The notes beneath the pieces are model-generated. The model saw nothing but the letters and a program-made list of their open reading frames with translations, did not search any database and was not told the origin of the DNA. A stretch of DNA of 64,000 bases from assembly GCF_002112505.1 (NCBI RefSeq), contig NZ_NEHW01000010.1, positions 62,001 through 126,000 of the forward strand. The letters run 5' to 3'. The position numbers were made by a program, and so were the translations under genes. Each line of letters begins with the position of its first letter. The stretch's first letter is position 1. This document shows, piece after piece, positions 1 through 7,730 of this stretch. Source of the DNA: Pseudomonas sp. R28(2017) (GTDB lineage: Bacteria > Pseudomonadota > Gammaproteobacteria > Pseudomonadales > Pseudomonadaceae).

Positions 1-290
1 CCACCATGCTGCACAGCGAGGCCAAGCACCCCAATTGCGCCTACAAGTGGATGGACTGGTCGTTGCAACCTAAGGTGCAGGGCGATGTGGCAGCCTGGTT
101 CGGCTCGCTGCCGGCAGTGCCGGCAGCCTGCACCGGAAGTGAGCTGCTGGGGGCTGAAGGGTGCAAGACCAACGGCTTCGACAACTTCGACAAGATCGCC
201 TTCTGGAAAACCCCACAGGCCCAGGGCGGCAAATTCGTGCCCTATAGCCGCTGGACCCAGGATTACATTGCGATCATGGGCGGGCGCTGA
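1..290 (+). CDS. ydcS: ABC transporter periplasmic substrate-binding protein (C-terminal part)
   Basis: Only the last ~96 codons are in the window; the gene begins upstream. The tail, with an aromatic-rich FWKTPQ/YSRWTQDY segment and an IMGGR end, fits the spermidine/putrescine-type solute-binding proteins (PotD/YdcS). It would bind the polyamine- or GABA-type substrate in the periplasm and hand it to the two permeases downstream. Context supports this: ATPase, two permeases and an aminobutyraldehyde dehydrogenase follow on the same strand, the order of E. coli ydcSTUV-patD. The exact ligand cannot be read from the fragment. Confidence 0.8.
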   Translation, partial: TMLHSEAKHPNCAYKWMDWSLQPKVQGDVAAWFGSLPAVPAACTGSELLGAEGCKTNGFDNFDKIAFWKTPQAQGGKFVPYSRWTQDYIAIMGGR

Positions 291-308
291 GGCCGGTTGA
301 AGCCTGCA

Positions 309-348
309 CCGGCCTCTTCGCGCCCCGACTTGCCCGCGAAGAGGCCGG
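309..348. repeat. REP-type palindrome between ydcS and ydcT
   Basis: Perfect 14-bp inverted repeat: CCGGCCTCTTCGCG at 309-322 and its complement at 335-348, with a 12-nt loop. The arms carry the outer half of the putida-group REP consensus, but the CCCGCTCC tract is missing, so this looks like a collapsed or chimeric REP. Lying in the transcribed gap between the abundant binding-protein gene and the ATPase gene, the hairpin could stabilise the upstream mRNA or attenuate the downstream one (inference). Confidence 0.75.
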
Positions 349-381
349 CGCAGAAGAAAGACAGTTGTCAGGAGCCCACGC

Positions 382-1422
382 ATGCCCCTAGCCGTCCAGT
401 TCACCCAGGTTTCCCGCACTTTCGGCGAGGTCAAGGCCGTCGACCAGGTCAGCATCGACATCGAAGACGGCGAATTCTTCTCCATGCTCGGCCCCTCCGG
501 CTCGGGCAAGACCACCTGCCTGCGCCTGATCGCCGGCTTCGAGCAACCCAACAGCGGCTCGATCCGCATCCATGGCGTCGAGGCTGCCGGCGTGCCGCCC
601 TACCAGCGCGACGTCAACACCGTGTTCCAGGATTACGCCCTGTTCCCGCACATGAACGTGCGCGACAACATCGCCTATGGCCTCAAGGTCAAGGGCGTGG
701 CCAAGGCCGAACGCCAGGCGCGCGCTGAAGAAGCGCTGGCCATGGTCGCCCTGGCCGGCTACGGCGAACGCAAACCGGCGCAACTCTCCGGCGGCCAGCG
801 CCAACGCGTGGCCCTGGCCCGCGCCCTGGTCAACCGGCCACGGGTGCTGCTGCTCGACGAGCCACTGGGCGCACTCGACCTGAAGCTGCGCGAACAGATG
901 CAGGGCGAATTGAAGAAGCTGCAGCGCCAGCTGGGCATAACCTTCATCTTCGTCACCCACGACCAGACCGAAGCGCTGTCGATGTCGGACCGGGTAGCGG
1001 TGTTCAACCGTGGCCGCATCGAGCAGGTCGACACGCCACGCAACCTGTACATGAAACCCGCGACCACCTTCGTCGCCGAGTTCGTCGGCACCTCCAACGT
1101 CATCCGTGGCGACCTCGCCGAACAGCTCAGCGGCAGCCGCTCGCCGTTTTCCATTCGCCCCGAGCATATCCGCCTGGTGGATCAGCCTGGCCAGGCGCAA
1201 GACATTCAGCTTGGCGGCCTGCTGCGCGACGTGCAGTATCAGGGCAGCGCCACCCGCTACGAAGTACAGCTGAACAGCGGCCAACTTCTGGCCGTGAGCC
1301 ACGCCAACGACCGCTGGCAGGAGCAGCCACGGCCCTGGCAGGCCGGCCAGCAGGTGCAGGTGCGCTGGCCACGCGAAGCGATGACCGCACTGCAGGAAAC
1401 CGTGCTGGCAGAGGCCCGCTGA
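382..1422 (+). CDS. ydcT: ABC transporter ATP-binding protein (PotA/YdcT type)
   Basis: 346 aa, the usual length for PotA-type ATPases. Walker A GPSGSGKT at residues 37-44, Q-loop VFQD at 81-84, signature LSGGQ at 135-139, Walker B VLLLDEP at 155-161 and the switch His at 193. The last ~100 residues form a TOBE-type substrate-sensing domain. It energises the two permeases downstream. The ATG at 382 has a CAGGAG ribosome site about 10 nt upstream. The next gene starts 1 nt after its stop, so translation is probably coupled. Confidence 0.95.
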   Translation: MPLAVQFTQVSRTFGEVKAVDQVSIDIEDGEFFSMLGPSGSGKTTCLRLIAGFEQPNSGSIRIHGVEAAGVPPYQRDVNTVFQDYALFPHMNVRDNIAYGLKVKGVAKAERQARAEEALAMVALAGYGERKPAQLSGGQRQRVALARALVNRPRVLLLDEPLGALDLKLREQMQGELKKLQRQLGITFIFVTHDQTEALSMSDRVAVFNRGRIEQVDTPRNLYMKPATTFVAEFVGTSNVIRGDLAEQLSGSRSPFSIRPEHIRLVDQPGQAQDIQLGGLLRDVQYQGSATRYEVQLNSGQLLAVSHANDRWQEQPRPWQAGQQVQVRWPREAMTALQETVLAEAR

Positions 1423-1423
1423 C

Positions 1424-2326
1424 ATGCGCCGCCTATCCGACCTGCTGTACCGGCGCCCCAACCTGTACCTGGCACTGCTGCTGATCCCCCCGCTGACCTG
1501 GTTCGGCGCCATCTATCTGGGCTCGCTGCTCAGCTTGCTGTGGCAGGGCTTCTACACCTTCGACGACTTCACCATGGCGGTCACCCCGGAGCTGACCCTG
1601 GGCAACTTCGCCGCGCTGTTCAACCCGTCCAACTTCGACATCATCCTGCGCACCCTGGCCATGGCCGTGGCGGTATCGCTGGCCAGTGCGGTGCTGGCCT
1701 TCCCGATCGCCTACTACATGGCGCGCTACACCAGCGGCAAGACCAAGGCGTTCTTCTACATTGCGGTGATGATGCCGATGTGGGCCAGCTACATCGTCAA
1801 GACCTATGCCTGGACCCTGCTGCTGGCCAAGGGCGGCGTGGCCCAGTGGTTCGTCCAGCAGTTGCACCTGGACGCCTTGCTGCAGGCCGTGCTGGCGGTG
1901 CCTGGCGTTGGCGGCAGCACCTTGTCGACCTCGCACCTGGGGCGCTTCATGGTGTTCGTGTACATCTGGCTGCCGTTCATGATCCTGCCGATCCAGGCCT
2001 CGCTGGAGCGCCTGCCGCCGTCGTTGCTGCAGGCCTCGGCAGACCTGGGGGCCCGGCCTGGGCAAACGTTCCTGCAGGTGATTTTGCCGCTGTCGATCCC
2101 CGGCATTGCCGCCGGCTCGATCTTCACCTTCTCGCTGACCCTGGGCGACTTCATCGTGCCGCAGCTGGTCGGCCCACCGGGCTACTTCATCGGCAGCATG
2201 GTCTATGCCCAGCAAGGGGCGATCGGCAACATGCCGATGGCGGCGGCGTTCACGCTGGTGCCGATCGTGCTGATTGCGGTGTACCTGTCCATCGTCAAGC
2301 GCCTGGGGGCCTTCGATGCACTCTGA
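1424..2326 (+). CDS. ydcU: ABC transporter permease (PotB/YdcU type)
   Basis: 300-aa integral inner-membrane protein. A first hydrophobic segment (about residues 16-37) is followed by five more, with the EAA-type cytoplasmic loop near SLLQASADLGARPGQTF that docks on the ATPase. It is one half of the transmembrane channel of the polyamine/GABA-type importer. The ATG follows the ydcT stop with one base between, and the 3' end overlaps the second permease gene by 11 nt. Substrate is inferred from operon context only. Confidence 0.92.
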   Translation: MRRLSDLLYRRPNLYLALLLIPPLTWFGAIYLGSLLSLLWQGFYTFDDFTMAVTPELTLGNFAALFNPSNFDIILRTLAMAVAVSLASAVLAFPIAYYMARYTSGKTKAFFYIAVMMPMWASYIVKTYAWTLLLAKGGVAQWFVQQLHLDALLQAVLAVPGVGGSTLSTSHLGRFMVFVYIWLPFMILPIQASLERLPPSLLQASADLGARPGQTFLQVILPLSIPGIAAGSIFTFSLTLGDFIVPQLVGPPGYFIGSMVYAQQGAIGNMPMAAAFTLVPIVLIAVYLSIVKRLGAFDAL

Positions 2327-3122
2327 AAAAGCGTCGGTCGGCCTGCGCCTGGCGGCCTGGGGCGGGTTGCTGTTCCTGCACTTCCCGATCCTGATCATCT
2401 TCCTGTACGCGTTCAACACCGAAGACGCGGCGTTCAGCTTCCCGCCCAAGGGCTTTACCCTCAACTGGTTCGCCGTGGCCTTCGCCCGCCCCGACGTGCT
2501 CGAAGCCATCAAGCTGTCGCTGCAGGTGGCCTGCCTGGCCACGCTGATCGCCCTGGTGCTCGGCACACTGGCTTCGGCAGCGCTTTACCGGCGCAGCTTC
2601 TTCGGCAAGGAGAGCATCTCGCTGATGCTGATCCTGCCGATCGCCCTGCCCGGCATCATCACCGGCATCGCCCTGCTCTCGGCATTCAAGCGCCTGGACA
2701 TAGAGCCCGGCGTGTTCACCATCGTGATCGGCCACGCCACGTTCTGCGTGGTGATCGTCTACAACAACGTGATCGCCCGCCTGCGGCGCACCTCGCAGAG
2801 CCTGATCGAGGCGTCGATGGACCTCGGCGCCGACGGCTGGCAGACCTTCCGCTACATCATCCTGCCCAACCTCGGCTCGGCCCTGCTCGCCGGCGGCATG
2901 CTGGCGTTCGCCCTGTCGTTCGACGAGATCATCGTCACCACCTTCACCGCCGGCCACGAACGTACCTTGCCGATCTGGCTGCTCAACCAGCTCAGCCGCC
3001 CGCGCGACGTGCCGGTGACCAACGTGGTCGCCATGCTGGTGATGCTGGTGACCATGCTGCCGATTCTCGGCGCCTATTACCTGACCCGTGGCGGCGAAAG
3101 CGTTGCGGGCAGTGGCAAATGA
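2316..3122 (+). CDS. ydcV: ABC transporter permease (PotC/YdcV type)
   Basis: 268 aa counted from ATG 2316. A longer reading frame opens at 2274, but the hydrophobic N-terminus and family alignment favour 2316, which overlaps the end of ydcU by 11 nt and is presumably translated by coupling. It has six predicted membrane segments and the EAA loop SLIEASMDLGADGWQTF. It is the second channel half of the importer. The dehydrogenase gene starts 16 nt after its stop. Confidence 0.92.
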   Translation: MHSEKASVGLRLAAWGGLLFLHFPILIIFLYAFNTEDAAFSFPPKGFTLNWFAVAFARPDVLEAIKLSLQVACLATLIALVLGTLASAALYRRSFFGKESISLMLILPIALPGIITGIALLSAFKRLDIEPGVFTIVIGHATFCVVIVYNNVIARLRRTSQSLIEASMDLGADGWQTFRYIILPNLGSALLAGGMLAFALSFDEIIVTTFTAGHERTLPIWLLNQLSRPRDVPVTNVVAMLVMLVTMLPILGAYYLTRGGESVAGSGK

Positions 3123-3138
3123 CCCATGAGGAGTCCCC

Positions 3139-4563
3139 ATGCAAAGCAAAATGCTGATCAACGGCAAGCTGGTCGCAGGCGATGGCCCGGCCTGGACCGT
3201 GCTCAACCCGGCCGAGGGCAGCGCCCTGGCGCAGATCAACGAAGCCACCGAGGCCCAGGTGGATACCGCCGTGCGCGCCGCCGACCAGGCCTTCGACAGC
3301 TGGTCGCAGACCAGCCCCAAGGAACGCTCGCTGACGCTGCTGGCGCTGGCCGACACCATCGAAGCCCATGGCGATGAACTGGCCCGGCTGGAGTCGCAGA
3401 ATTGCGGCAAGCCGTTTGCCGCCGCCCTGAACGATGAAATCCCGGCCATCGCCGACGTGTTCCGTTACTTTGCCGGCGCCGCCCGCTGCCTCGGTGGCTC
3501 GGCGGCGGGTGAATACCTGCCGGGCCATACCTCGATGATCCGCCGCGACCCGCTGGGCGTGGTGGCCTCGATCGCGCCGTGGAACTACCCGCTGATGATG
3601 CTGGCGTGGAAGATCGCCCCGGCCCTGGCAGCCGGCAACACCGTGGTCATCAAGCCTTCCGAACTGACCCCGCTGACCGCCCTGCGCCTGGGCGAGCTGG
3701 CCAAGGACCTGTTGCCGCCCGGCGTGCTCAACATCCTGTTCGGCCGCGGGCAGACGGTCGGCAACCCACTGGTCACCCACCCCAAGGTGCGCATGGTGTC
3801 GCTGACCGGCTCCATCCCGACCGGGGCCCATATCATTGGCGCCACCGCCAACAGCGTGAAGCGCATGCACATGGAACTCGGCGGCAAGGCGCCGGTACTG
3901 GTGTTCGACGACGCCGATATCGACGCGGCCATCGACGGCATCCGCACGTTTGGCTTCTACAACGCGGGCCAGGACTGCACCGCGGCCTGTCGCCTGTATG
4001 TGCAGGCGGGTATCTATGACCGCTTCGTCGAACGCCTGGGCAAGGCTGTTTCCAGCCTCAAGGCCGGCCTGCAGGATGCCGAGGACACCGAACTCGGCCC
4101 GCTGATCAGCGCCCAGCACCGCGACAAGGTGGCCGGCCTGGTCCAGCGCGCCATCGCCCAGCCGCATATCCGCCTGGTGACGGGCGGCAAGGCGATTGCG
4201 GGGGATGGCTTCTTCTTCGAGCCGACCGTGCTGGCCGACGCCTTGCAGGATGACGAGATCGTGCGCAACGAGGTGTTTGGCCCGGTGGTGTCGGTGACCC
4301 GCTTCAGCACCGAGGAACAGGCGCTGGAATGGGCCAACGATTCCGAATACGGCCTGGCATCATCGGTGTGGACCCGCGACACCGGCCGTGCCCACCGCCT
4401 GGCGGCGCGCCTGCAGTATGGCTGCACCTGGGTCAACACCCACTTCATGCTGGTCAGCGAAATGCCCCATGGTGGGCAGAAGCATTCGGGGTATGGCAAG
4501 GACATGTCGATGTATGGGCTGGAGGATTACACCTGCGTGCGGCATGTGATGATCAAGCATTAA
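3139..4563 (+). CDS. patD: gamma-aminobutyraldehyde dehydrogenase
   Basis: 474-aa NAD-dependent aldehyde dehydrogenase of the YdcW/PatD type. It oxidises 4-aminobutyraldehyde (1-pyrroline) from putrescine breakdown to GABA in the cytoplasm. The general-base Glu lies in MELGGK (E246) and the catalytic Cys in GQDC (C280), the same numbering as E. coli YdcW as remembered. The AAGNTVVIKPSE segment (~165-175) is the NAD-binding signature. A GAGG ribosome site precedes the ATG. It is the last gene of the importer operon, so uptake and catabolism are co-expressed. Confidence 0.93.
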   Translation: MQSKMLINGKLVAGDGPAWTVLNPAEGSALAQINEATEAQVDTAVRAADQAFDSWSQTSPKERSLTLLALADTIEAHGDELARLESQNCGKPFAAALNDEIPAIADVFRYFAGAARCLGGSAAGEYLPGHTSMIRRDPLGVVASIAPWNYPLMMLAWKIAPALAAGNTVVIKPSELTPLTALRLGELAKDLLPPGVLNILFGRGQTVGNPLVTHPKVRMVSLTGSIPTGAHIIGATANSVKRMHMELGGKAPVLVFDDADIDAAIDGIRTFGFYNAGQDCTAACRLYVQAGIYDRFVERLGKAVSSLKAGLQDAEDTELGPLISAQHRDKVAGLVQRAIAQPHIRLVTGGKAIAGDGFFFEPTVLADALQDDEIVRNEVFGPVVSVTRFSTEEQALEWANDSEYGLASSVWTRDTGRAHRLAARLQYGCTWVNTHFMLVSEMPHGGQKHSGYGKDMSMYGLEDYTCVRHVMIKH

Positions 4564-4599
4564 GGTGGGGGTATCCCTCAAGGTGTTTGGCCCTTCGAG

Positions 4600-4627
4600 A
4601 TCAAGCGCCGCCTGCGCGGCGCTCGAT
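4600..4627. terminator. Hairpin downstream of patD
   Basis: Near-perfect 12-bp stem (ATCAAGCGCCGC at 4600-4611 against GCGGCGCTCGAT at 4616-4627, one A/C mismatch) with a 4-nt loop. There is no clear U-run. A closely related hairpin built on ATCGAGCGCCGC occurs at 7658-7691, so this is a recurrent palindrome in this genome. It probably ends or stabilises the ydc-pat transcript. Confidence 0.5.
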
Positions 4628-4726
4628 TCAAGTCCTATAGTTCCCCCTCACCACCAGCACAATGCCTGGTTGAAGAGACCATTCCCACAGGCAAAGCCCT
4701 GACCATCCTACATACTAACCCTCCAC

Positions 4727-4747
4727 TGGTATCATATTCTGATACCA
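4727..4747. promoter_or_regulatory. Palindromic operator at the hicA start codon
   Basis: TGGTATCA (4727-4734), 5-nt spacer, TGATACCA (4740-4747): a perfect 8-bp inverted repeat. Its last base is the A of the hicA ATG. HicB antitoxins with a C-terminal ribbon-helix-helix domain repress their own operon through such palindromes, so this is the likely operator. It leaves no room for a Shine-Dalgarno sequence. Confidence 0.7.
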
Positions 4748-5001
4748 TGAATAATCATCAAAGATCGACCCTTGAAGTCATATTCAAAAAACCGGTTCCA
4801 AAGTCGCTGGAGTGGGCGCGGTTGGAGTCATTTCTGATATCAATAGGAGCCACGACGGTCGAAGGCCGTGGATCGCGAGTGCGTTTCGAGCTCAACGGAG
4901 CAATTGCCACCTTCCATCGGCCACACCCTGACAAGGATGCCAAATCCTATCAGGTCCGCAGCGCACGCCAGTTCCTGGAGCAGGCAGGAGTAACACCATG
5001 A
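4747..5001 (+). CDS. hicA: HicA-type toxin (mRNA interferase family)
   Basis: 84 aa, the size of HicA toxins, which block translation by cleaving or binding mRNA through a dsRBD-like fold. The core motif EGRGSRVRF followed by FHRPHPD (His57, His60) identifies the family. The His of the classical GSH motif is Arg44 here, so this belongs to the GSR/FHRPHP subfamily and mRNA cleavage cannot be assumed. Translation starts at the edge of an operator palindrome with no visible ribosome site, which suggests leaderless or very weak initiation. The 3' end overlaps hicB by 4 nt (ATGA). Confidence 0.85.
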   Translation: MNNHQRSTLEVIFKKPVPKSLEWARLESFLISIGATTVEGRGSRVRFELNGAIATFHRPHPDKDAKSYQVRSARQFLEQAGVTP

Positions 5002-5330
5002 ATGTAATGACCTACCGCGGCTATGCCGCGCGCATCGAATACAGTGACGAAGACCAATTACTGATCGGCCATGTTGCAGGCATACGCGACGTGATCGGCT
5101 TTCATGGCGAATCGATCAGTGAACTACGGCGAGCATTTGAAGAGGCTGTCGATGACTACATCGAGACTTGCGAGAAGCTCGGGCGGGAGCCACAGAAGGC
5201 TTATTCCGGCAAGCTGAGCCTGCGACTAGAGCCTACTCTTCACGCCAGTGTGGCTGCAAAAGCCGAACTGGCGGAAAAGAGTATCAACCAATGGGTAAGT
5301 GACATCCTCAGCCAAGCTGCATTCAGCTGA
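4998..5330 (+). CDS. hicB: HicB-type antitoxin
   Basis: 110 aa. The N-terminal half (MTYRGYAARIEYSDEDQLL..., then FHGESISELRRAFEEAVDDY) is the partially degraded RNase-H-like HicB fold that covers the toxin. The C-terminal ~40 residues (SLRLEPTLH...KSINQWVSDIL) form an Arc/CopG ribbon-helix-helix DNA-binding domain. It neutralises HicA and probably represses at the 4727-4747 palindrome. It overlaps hicA by 4 nt. The pair is slightly AT-richer than its neighbours and lies between two unrelated genes, as expected for an acquired module. Confidence 0.9.
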   Translation: MNVMTYRGYAARIEYSDEDQLLIGHVAGIRDVIGFHGESISELRRAFEEAVDDYIETCEKLGREPQKAYSGKLSLRLEPTLHASVAAKAELAEKSINQWVSDILSQAAFS

Positions 5331-5339
5331 AACGAGCCA

Positions 5340-6446
5340 TCAATCCCGCAAATCCGACTCGTGAATAGGATTGGCCCGGCTGGTCGCCCTTTGGTATTGC
5401 GCCGGCCATGTGGCTTTGTTGCCACCCAAGTCATCATCAGCATGCAGCGGCCAGTACGGATCGCGCAGCAGCTCCCGCGCCAGGAAGATCACATCGGCCT
5501 GCCCGGTGCGCAGGATATGCTCGGCCTGGGCCGGTTCGGTGATCATGCCGACGGTGCCCGTGGCAATCTCTGCTTCCTTGCGCACGCGTTCTGCAAAGCG
5601 GGTCTGGTAGCCCGGACCCGTTGGGATTTCGGCGTTGACCGAGGTGCCACCGGAGGACACGTCGATCAGGTCGACACCCAGCACTCGCAGGCGGCGGGCC
5701 AGTTCTACGGTTTCATCCGGGTTCCAGCCATCCTCGACCCAATCGGTTGCCGATACGCGCACGAACAGCGGCAGTTCTGCAGGCCAGACTTTACGTACGG
5801 CCTCGACCACCTGCAGGGTCAGGCGAATGCGGTTCTCGAAGCAGCTACCGTAGTCGTCACGGCGCTGGTTACTCAGTGGTGAGAGAAACTGGTGCAGGAG
5901 ATACCCATGGGCCGCGTGGATTTCGACGACCTTGAAGCCCGCTTTCAGCGCCCGCTCGGTCGAGGCGACGAAGGCATCGATCACGCCCTGAATCTCGTCC
6001 TTGCTCAACTCGCGCGGTGGCGTGTGCTGCGGGTCGAAGGCGATCTTCGACGGGCCCACCGGCTGCCAGCCACCGTCCTCGAGCTTCACACTGCCCTGCT
6101 TGCCCAGCCAGGGCCGATAGGTGCTGGCCTTGCGCCCGGCGTGGGCCAGCTGGATGCCCGGTACGGCGCCCTGGGCGGTAATGAAGCGGGTAATGCGCTG
6201 CAATGGCGCAATCTGGTCGTCGTTCCACAGGCCGAGGTCTTCGGCGGTGATGCGACCATCGGCGGTCACTGCGACGGCTTCGCTGATGACCAAGCCGGCG
6301 CCACCCACGGCGCGGCTGCCCAAGTGAACGAGATGCCAGTCGTTGGCCAGGCCATCGATGGCGGAATACTGGCACATCGGCGAGACCGCGATGCGGTTGG
6401 GCAGCGTCAGCTGACGCAGGGTGTAAGGCTCGAGCAGCAGGCTCAT
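5340..6446 (-). CDS. Old yellow enzyme family NADPH:flavin oxidoreductase (YqjM-like)
   Basis: 368 aa from the ATG at 6446, which has a GGGAGGTG ribosome site; a longer frame to 6500 lacks one. FMN-dependent ene-reductase/xenobiotic reductase. The YqjM-class signatures are present: C25 and Y27 in PMCQYS, the substrate-binding His pair in HAAHGY (H177, H180), HAGRKA at 102-107, and the SNQRRDDYGSCFENR phosphate/flavin loop. It reduces activated C=C bonds, nitro compounds or other electrophiles in the cytoplasm; the natural substrate is unknown. It is convergent with hicB, 9 bp apart. Confidence 0.92.
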   Translation of the reverse strand: MSLLLEPYTLRQLTLPNRIAVSPMCQYSAIDGLANDWHLVHLGSRAVGGAGLVISEAVAVTADGRITAEDLGLWNDDQIAPLQRITRFITAQGAVPGIQLAHAGRKASTYRPWLGKQGSVKLEDGGWQPVGPSKIAFDPQHTPPRELSKDEIQGVIDAFVASTERALKAGFKVVEIHAAHGYLLHQFLSPLSNQRRDDYGSCFENRIRLTLQVVEAVRKVWPAELPLFVRVSATDWVEDGWNPDETVELARRLRVLGVDLIDVSSGGTSVNAEIPTGPGYQTRFAERVRKEAEIATGTVGMITEPAQAEHILRTGQADVIFLARELLRDPYWPLHADDDLGGNKATWPAQYQRATSRANPIHESDLRD

Positions 6447-6728
6447 GAGGGCACCTCCCAAGGACTCCAATGGTGATCCGGCCCGGACACTCAAGTGCAC
6501 ATCCCTGGCCCGGTGCCGGTCATTAATCAGACTAGACCAGATTGGTGGGGGGGAAGGTTCAGTGGGATTGCTGACTGGTCCGACGCACGTATCAGACGCT
6601 TCCTACACATATGAACTGGCGGTGCCTAGCTAAGGAAAATATCCTACAAGCCCTGTCGACTCGCGTCTGATTGTCCCTGGAAACACCGCCCTTTAGGCTT
6701 TTTCGGGTCGCTGAAAGCATCAGCGATG

Positions 6729-6899
6729 CGGGTGTGGAAACCCGGACAATCTTCAAGTGCCTGTCGTAATGGCAGCTGTACGCGGGAGGCCGTATGGCCT
6801 ACCGGGGTTCCTTGAAGACCGGTTTTCCACCCCGCGTACAGTTGCCGCCCTTCGTGTGGAAACGGCGGTGGCAACTCCTTTAATCTTCAAGGAATTGCT
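6729..6899 (+). promoter_or_regulatory. Highly structured mRNA leader, candidate riboregulator
   Basis: Untranslated sequence before the gene at 6900. Base pairing that can be read directly: a 16-bp stem 6771-6786/6831-6846 (one G-U pair) encloses two hairpins, AGGCC-GTAT-GGCCT (6787-6800) and ACCGG...CCGGT (6801-6823). The 13-nt loop of the second holds 11 nt (6808-6818) perfectly complementary to the Shine-Dalgarno region TCTTCAAGGAA (6884-6894). An upstream copy TCTTCAAG (6750-6757) can compete for the same loop. A 9-bp stem 6841-6849/6867-6875 excludes the end of the long stem, and TCCTT (6876-6880) can pair with AAGGA (6889-6893). GTGTGGAAAC occurs twice (6732-6741, 6855-6864). No protein is encoded. 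The function as a switch is inferred. Confidence 0.7.
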
Positions 6900-7181
6900 A
6901 TGAAAAAGATCGTCCCCGACCCACCCCATCATTTCGACCTTCCCTCCGACAAAACCCTCACCAACGCCGTCACCGAGGGCATCGTGCCCATCGACCACGT
7001 GGTGATGAACGTCACCCACTACCTGATGCTTGCCTACAACCATTGCCACCGTACCCTCGATGCCATCGAAGATGACAGCACCCGGGAATCGCTGGTGAAC
7101 GGACTGCGTGCCATGCAGATTGCCTGGGGCCAGGCGGATGCACTGTCACTGGCCCTGGAGAGGACTACCAGCCTGCATTGA
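6900..7181 (+). CDS. Small Pseudomonas protein with MKKIVPDPP N-terminus
   Basis: 93 aa, function unknown. It opens with MKKIVPDPP, a start I associate with a multi-copy family of small Pseudomonas proteins annotated as DUF3077/DUF6124-like. The rest is helical (DHVVMNVTHYLMLAYNHCHRTLDAI... and ESLVNGLRAMQIAWGQADAL), with no signal peptide or catalytic motif. The ribosome site AAGGA at 6889-6893 is embedded in the structured leader. Another DUF3077 gene follows 144 bp downstream on the same strand, with a REP pair between them. Confidence 0.8.
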   Translation: MKKIVPDPPHHFDLPSDKTLTNAVTEGIVPIDHVVMNVTHYLMLAYNHCHRTLDAIEDDSTRESLVNGLRAMQIAWGQADALSLALERTTSLH

Positions 7182-7194
7182 GGTTGGGTTGGCT

Positions 7195-7289
7195 GGCCTC
7201 TTCGCGGGTAAACCCGCTCCCACAGCTCAGGCGCAAGCCTTGAAGCCTTGTGATGACCCTGTGGGAGCGGGCATGCCCGCGAAGAGGCC
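7195..7289. repeat. Inverted pair of REP elements
   Basis: Two convergent REP copies, 7195-7225 (GGCCTCTTCGCGGG...) and 7259-7289 (reverse complement), 33 nt apart. Each has the internal GCGGG/CCCGC palindrome typical of P. putida-group REPs. The pair can fold into one long hairpin between the two small genes. Confidence 0.9.
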
Positions 7290-7325
7290 GGAACAGGCAA
7301 TCGAAACATATCAGGAGGGCATTCG

Positions 7326-7589
7326 ATGACCAACGACGACACCCAATGCACTGTCGGCAAAACTACCTTCTTCCAAGGCGAACACCAGACCCATCCCCTG
7401 TTCCGCATCGAGCCAGGCATTCCCTGCCGGGATGCCCGCGAGCAGGCTTCAGAGTTAATGGGGTATGTGCGGGAACTGACCATCATCGGACTGATGGATG
7501 AGAAACCAATGATGATCTGGGCATCCCACTACCTCAGTGCCATGGCCAAGGCACTCATGGATGATGCCGAATTAGGCATGACAGGCTGA
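7326..7589 (+). CDS. DUF3077 family protein
   Basis: 87 aa of unknown function. The family core LFRIEPGIPCRDAREQASELMGYV (residues ~25-48) and the helical C-terminal stretch SHYLSAMAKALMDD match DUF3077, a small cytoplasmic family common in Pseudomonas. The same core appears in the gene at 36837-37109. AGGAGG sits about 5 nt before the ATG, a strong ribosome site. There is no detectable enzyme motif. It is separated from the related upstream gene by a REP pair. Confidence 0.8.
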   Translation: MTNDDTQCTVGKTTFFQGEHQTHPLFRIEPGIPCRDAREQASELMGYVRELTIIGLMDEKPMMIWASHYLSAMAKALMDDAELGMTG

Positions 7590-7657
7590 CCATTGGCTTC
7601 CGGCTTGGTAACGCGTCAGGGCGGCCAGGTGTTCGCCGGTAGGTTTGCAGCGCCTAT

Positions 7658-7691
7658 GACATCGAGCGCCGCGCGGGCGGCGCTCGATGTC
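7658..7691. terminator. Perfect 15-bp hairpin between convergent genes
   Basis: GACATCGAGCGCCGC (7658-7672) pairs perfectly with 7677-7691 around a 4-nt loop. It lies between the DUF3077 gene and the convergent recJ and can serve both strands, although a U-run is lacking. It is related to the hairpin at 4600-4627. Confidence 0.6.
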
Positions 7692-7730
7692 CGCAACCCT
7701 CAAAACCCAAGGCAGGCACCGGCAGGGCCC

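Noticed and set aside
6447..6640. Short reading frames upstream of the old yellow enzyme gene
   Set aside because: The ATG at 6446 has the ribosome site; frames in this stretch have no family and overlap its promoter region.
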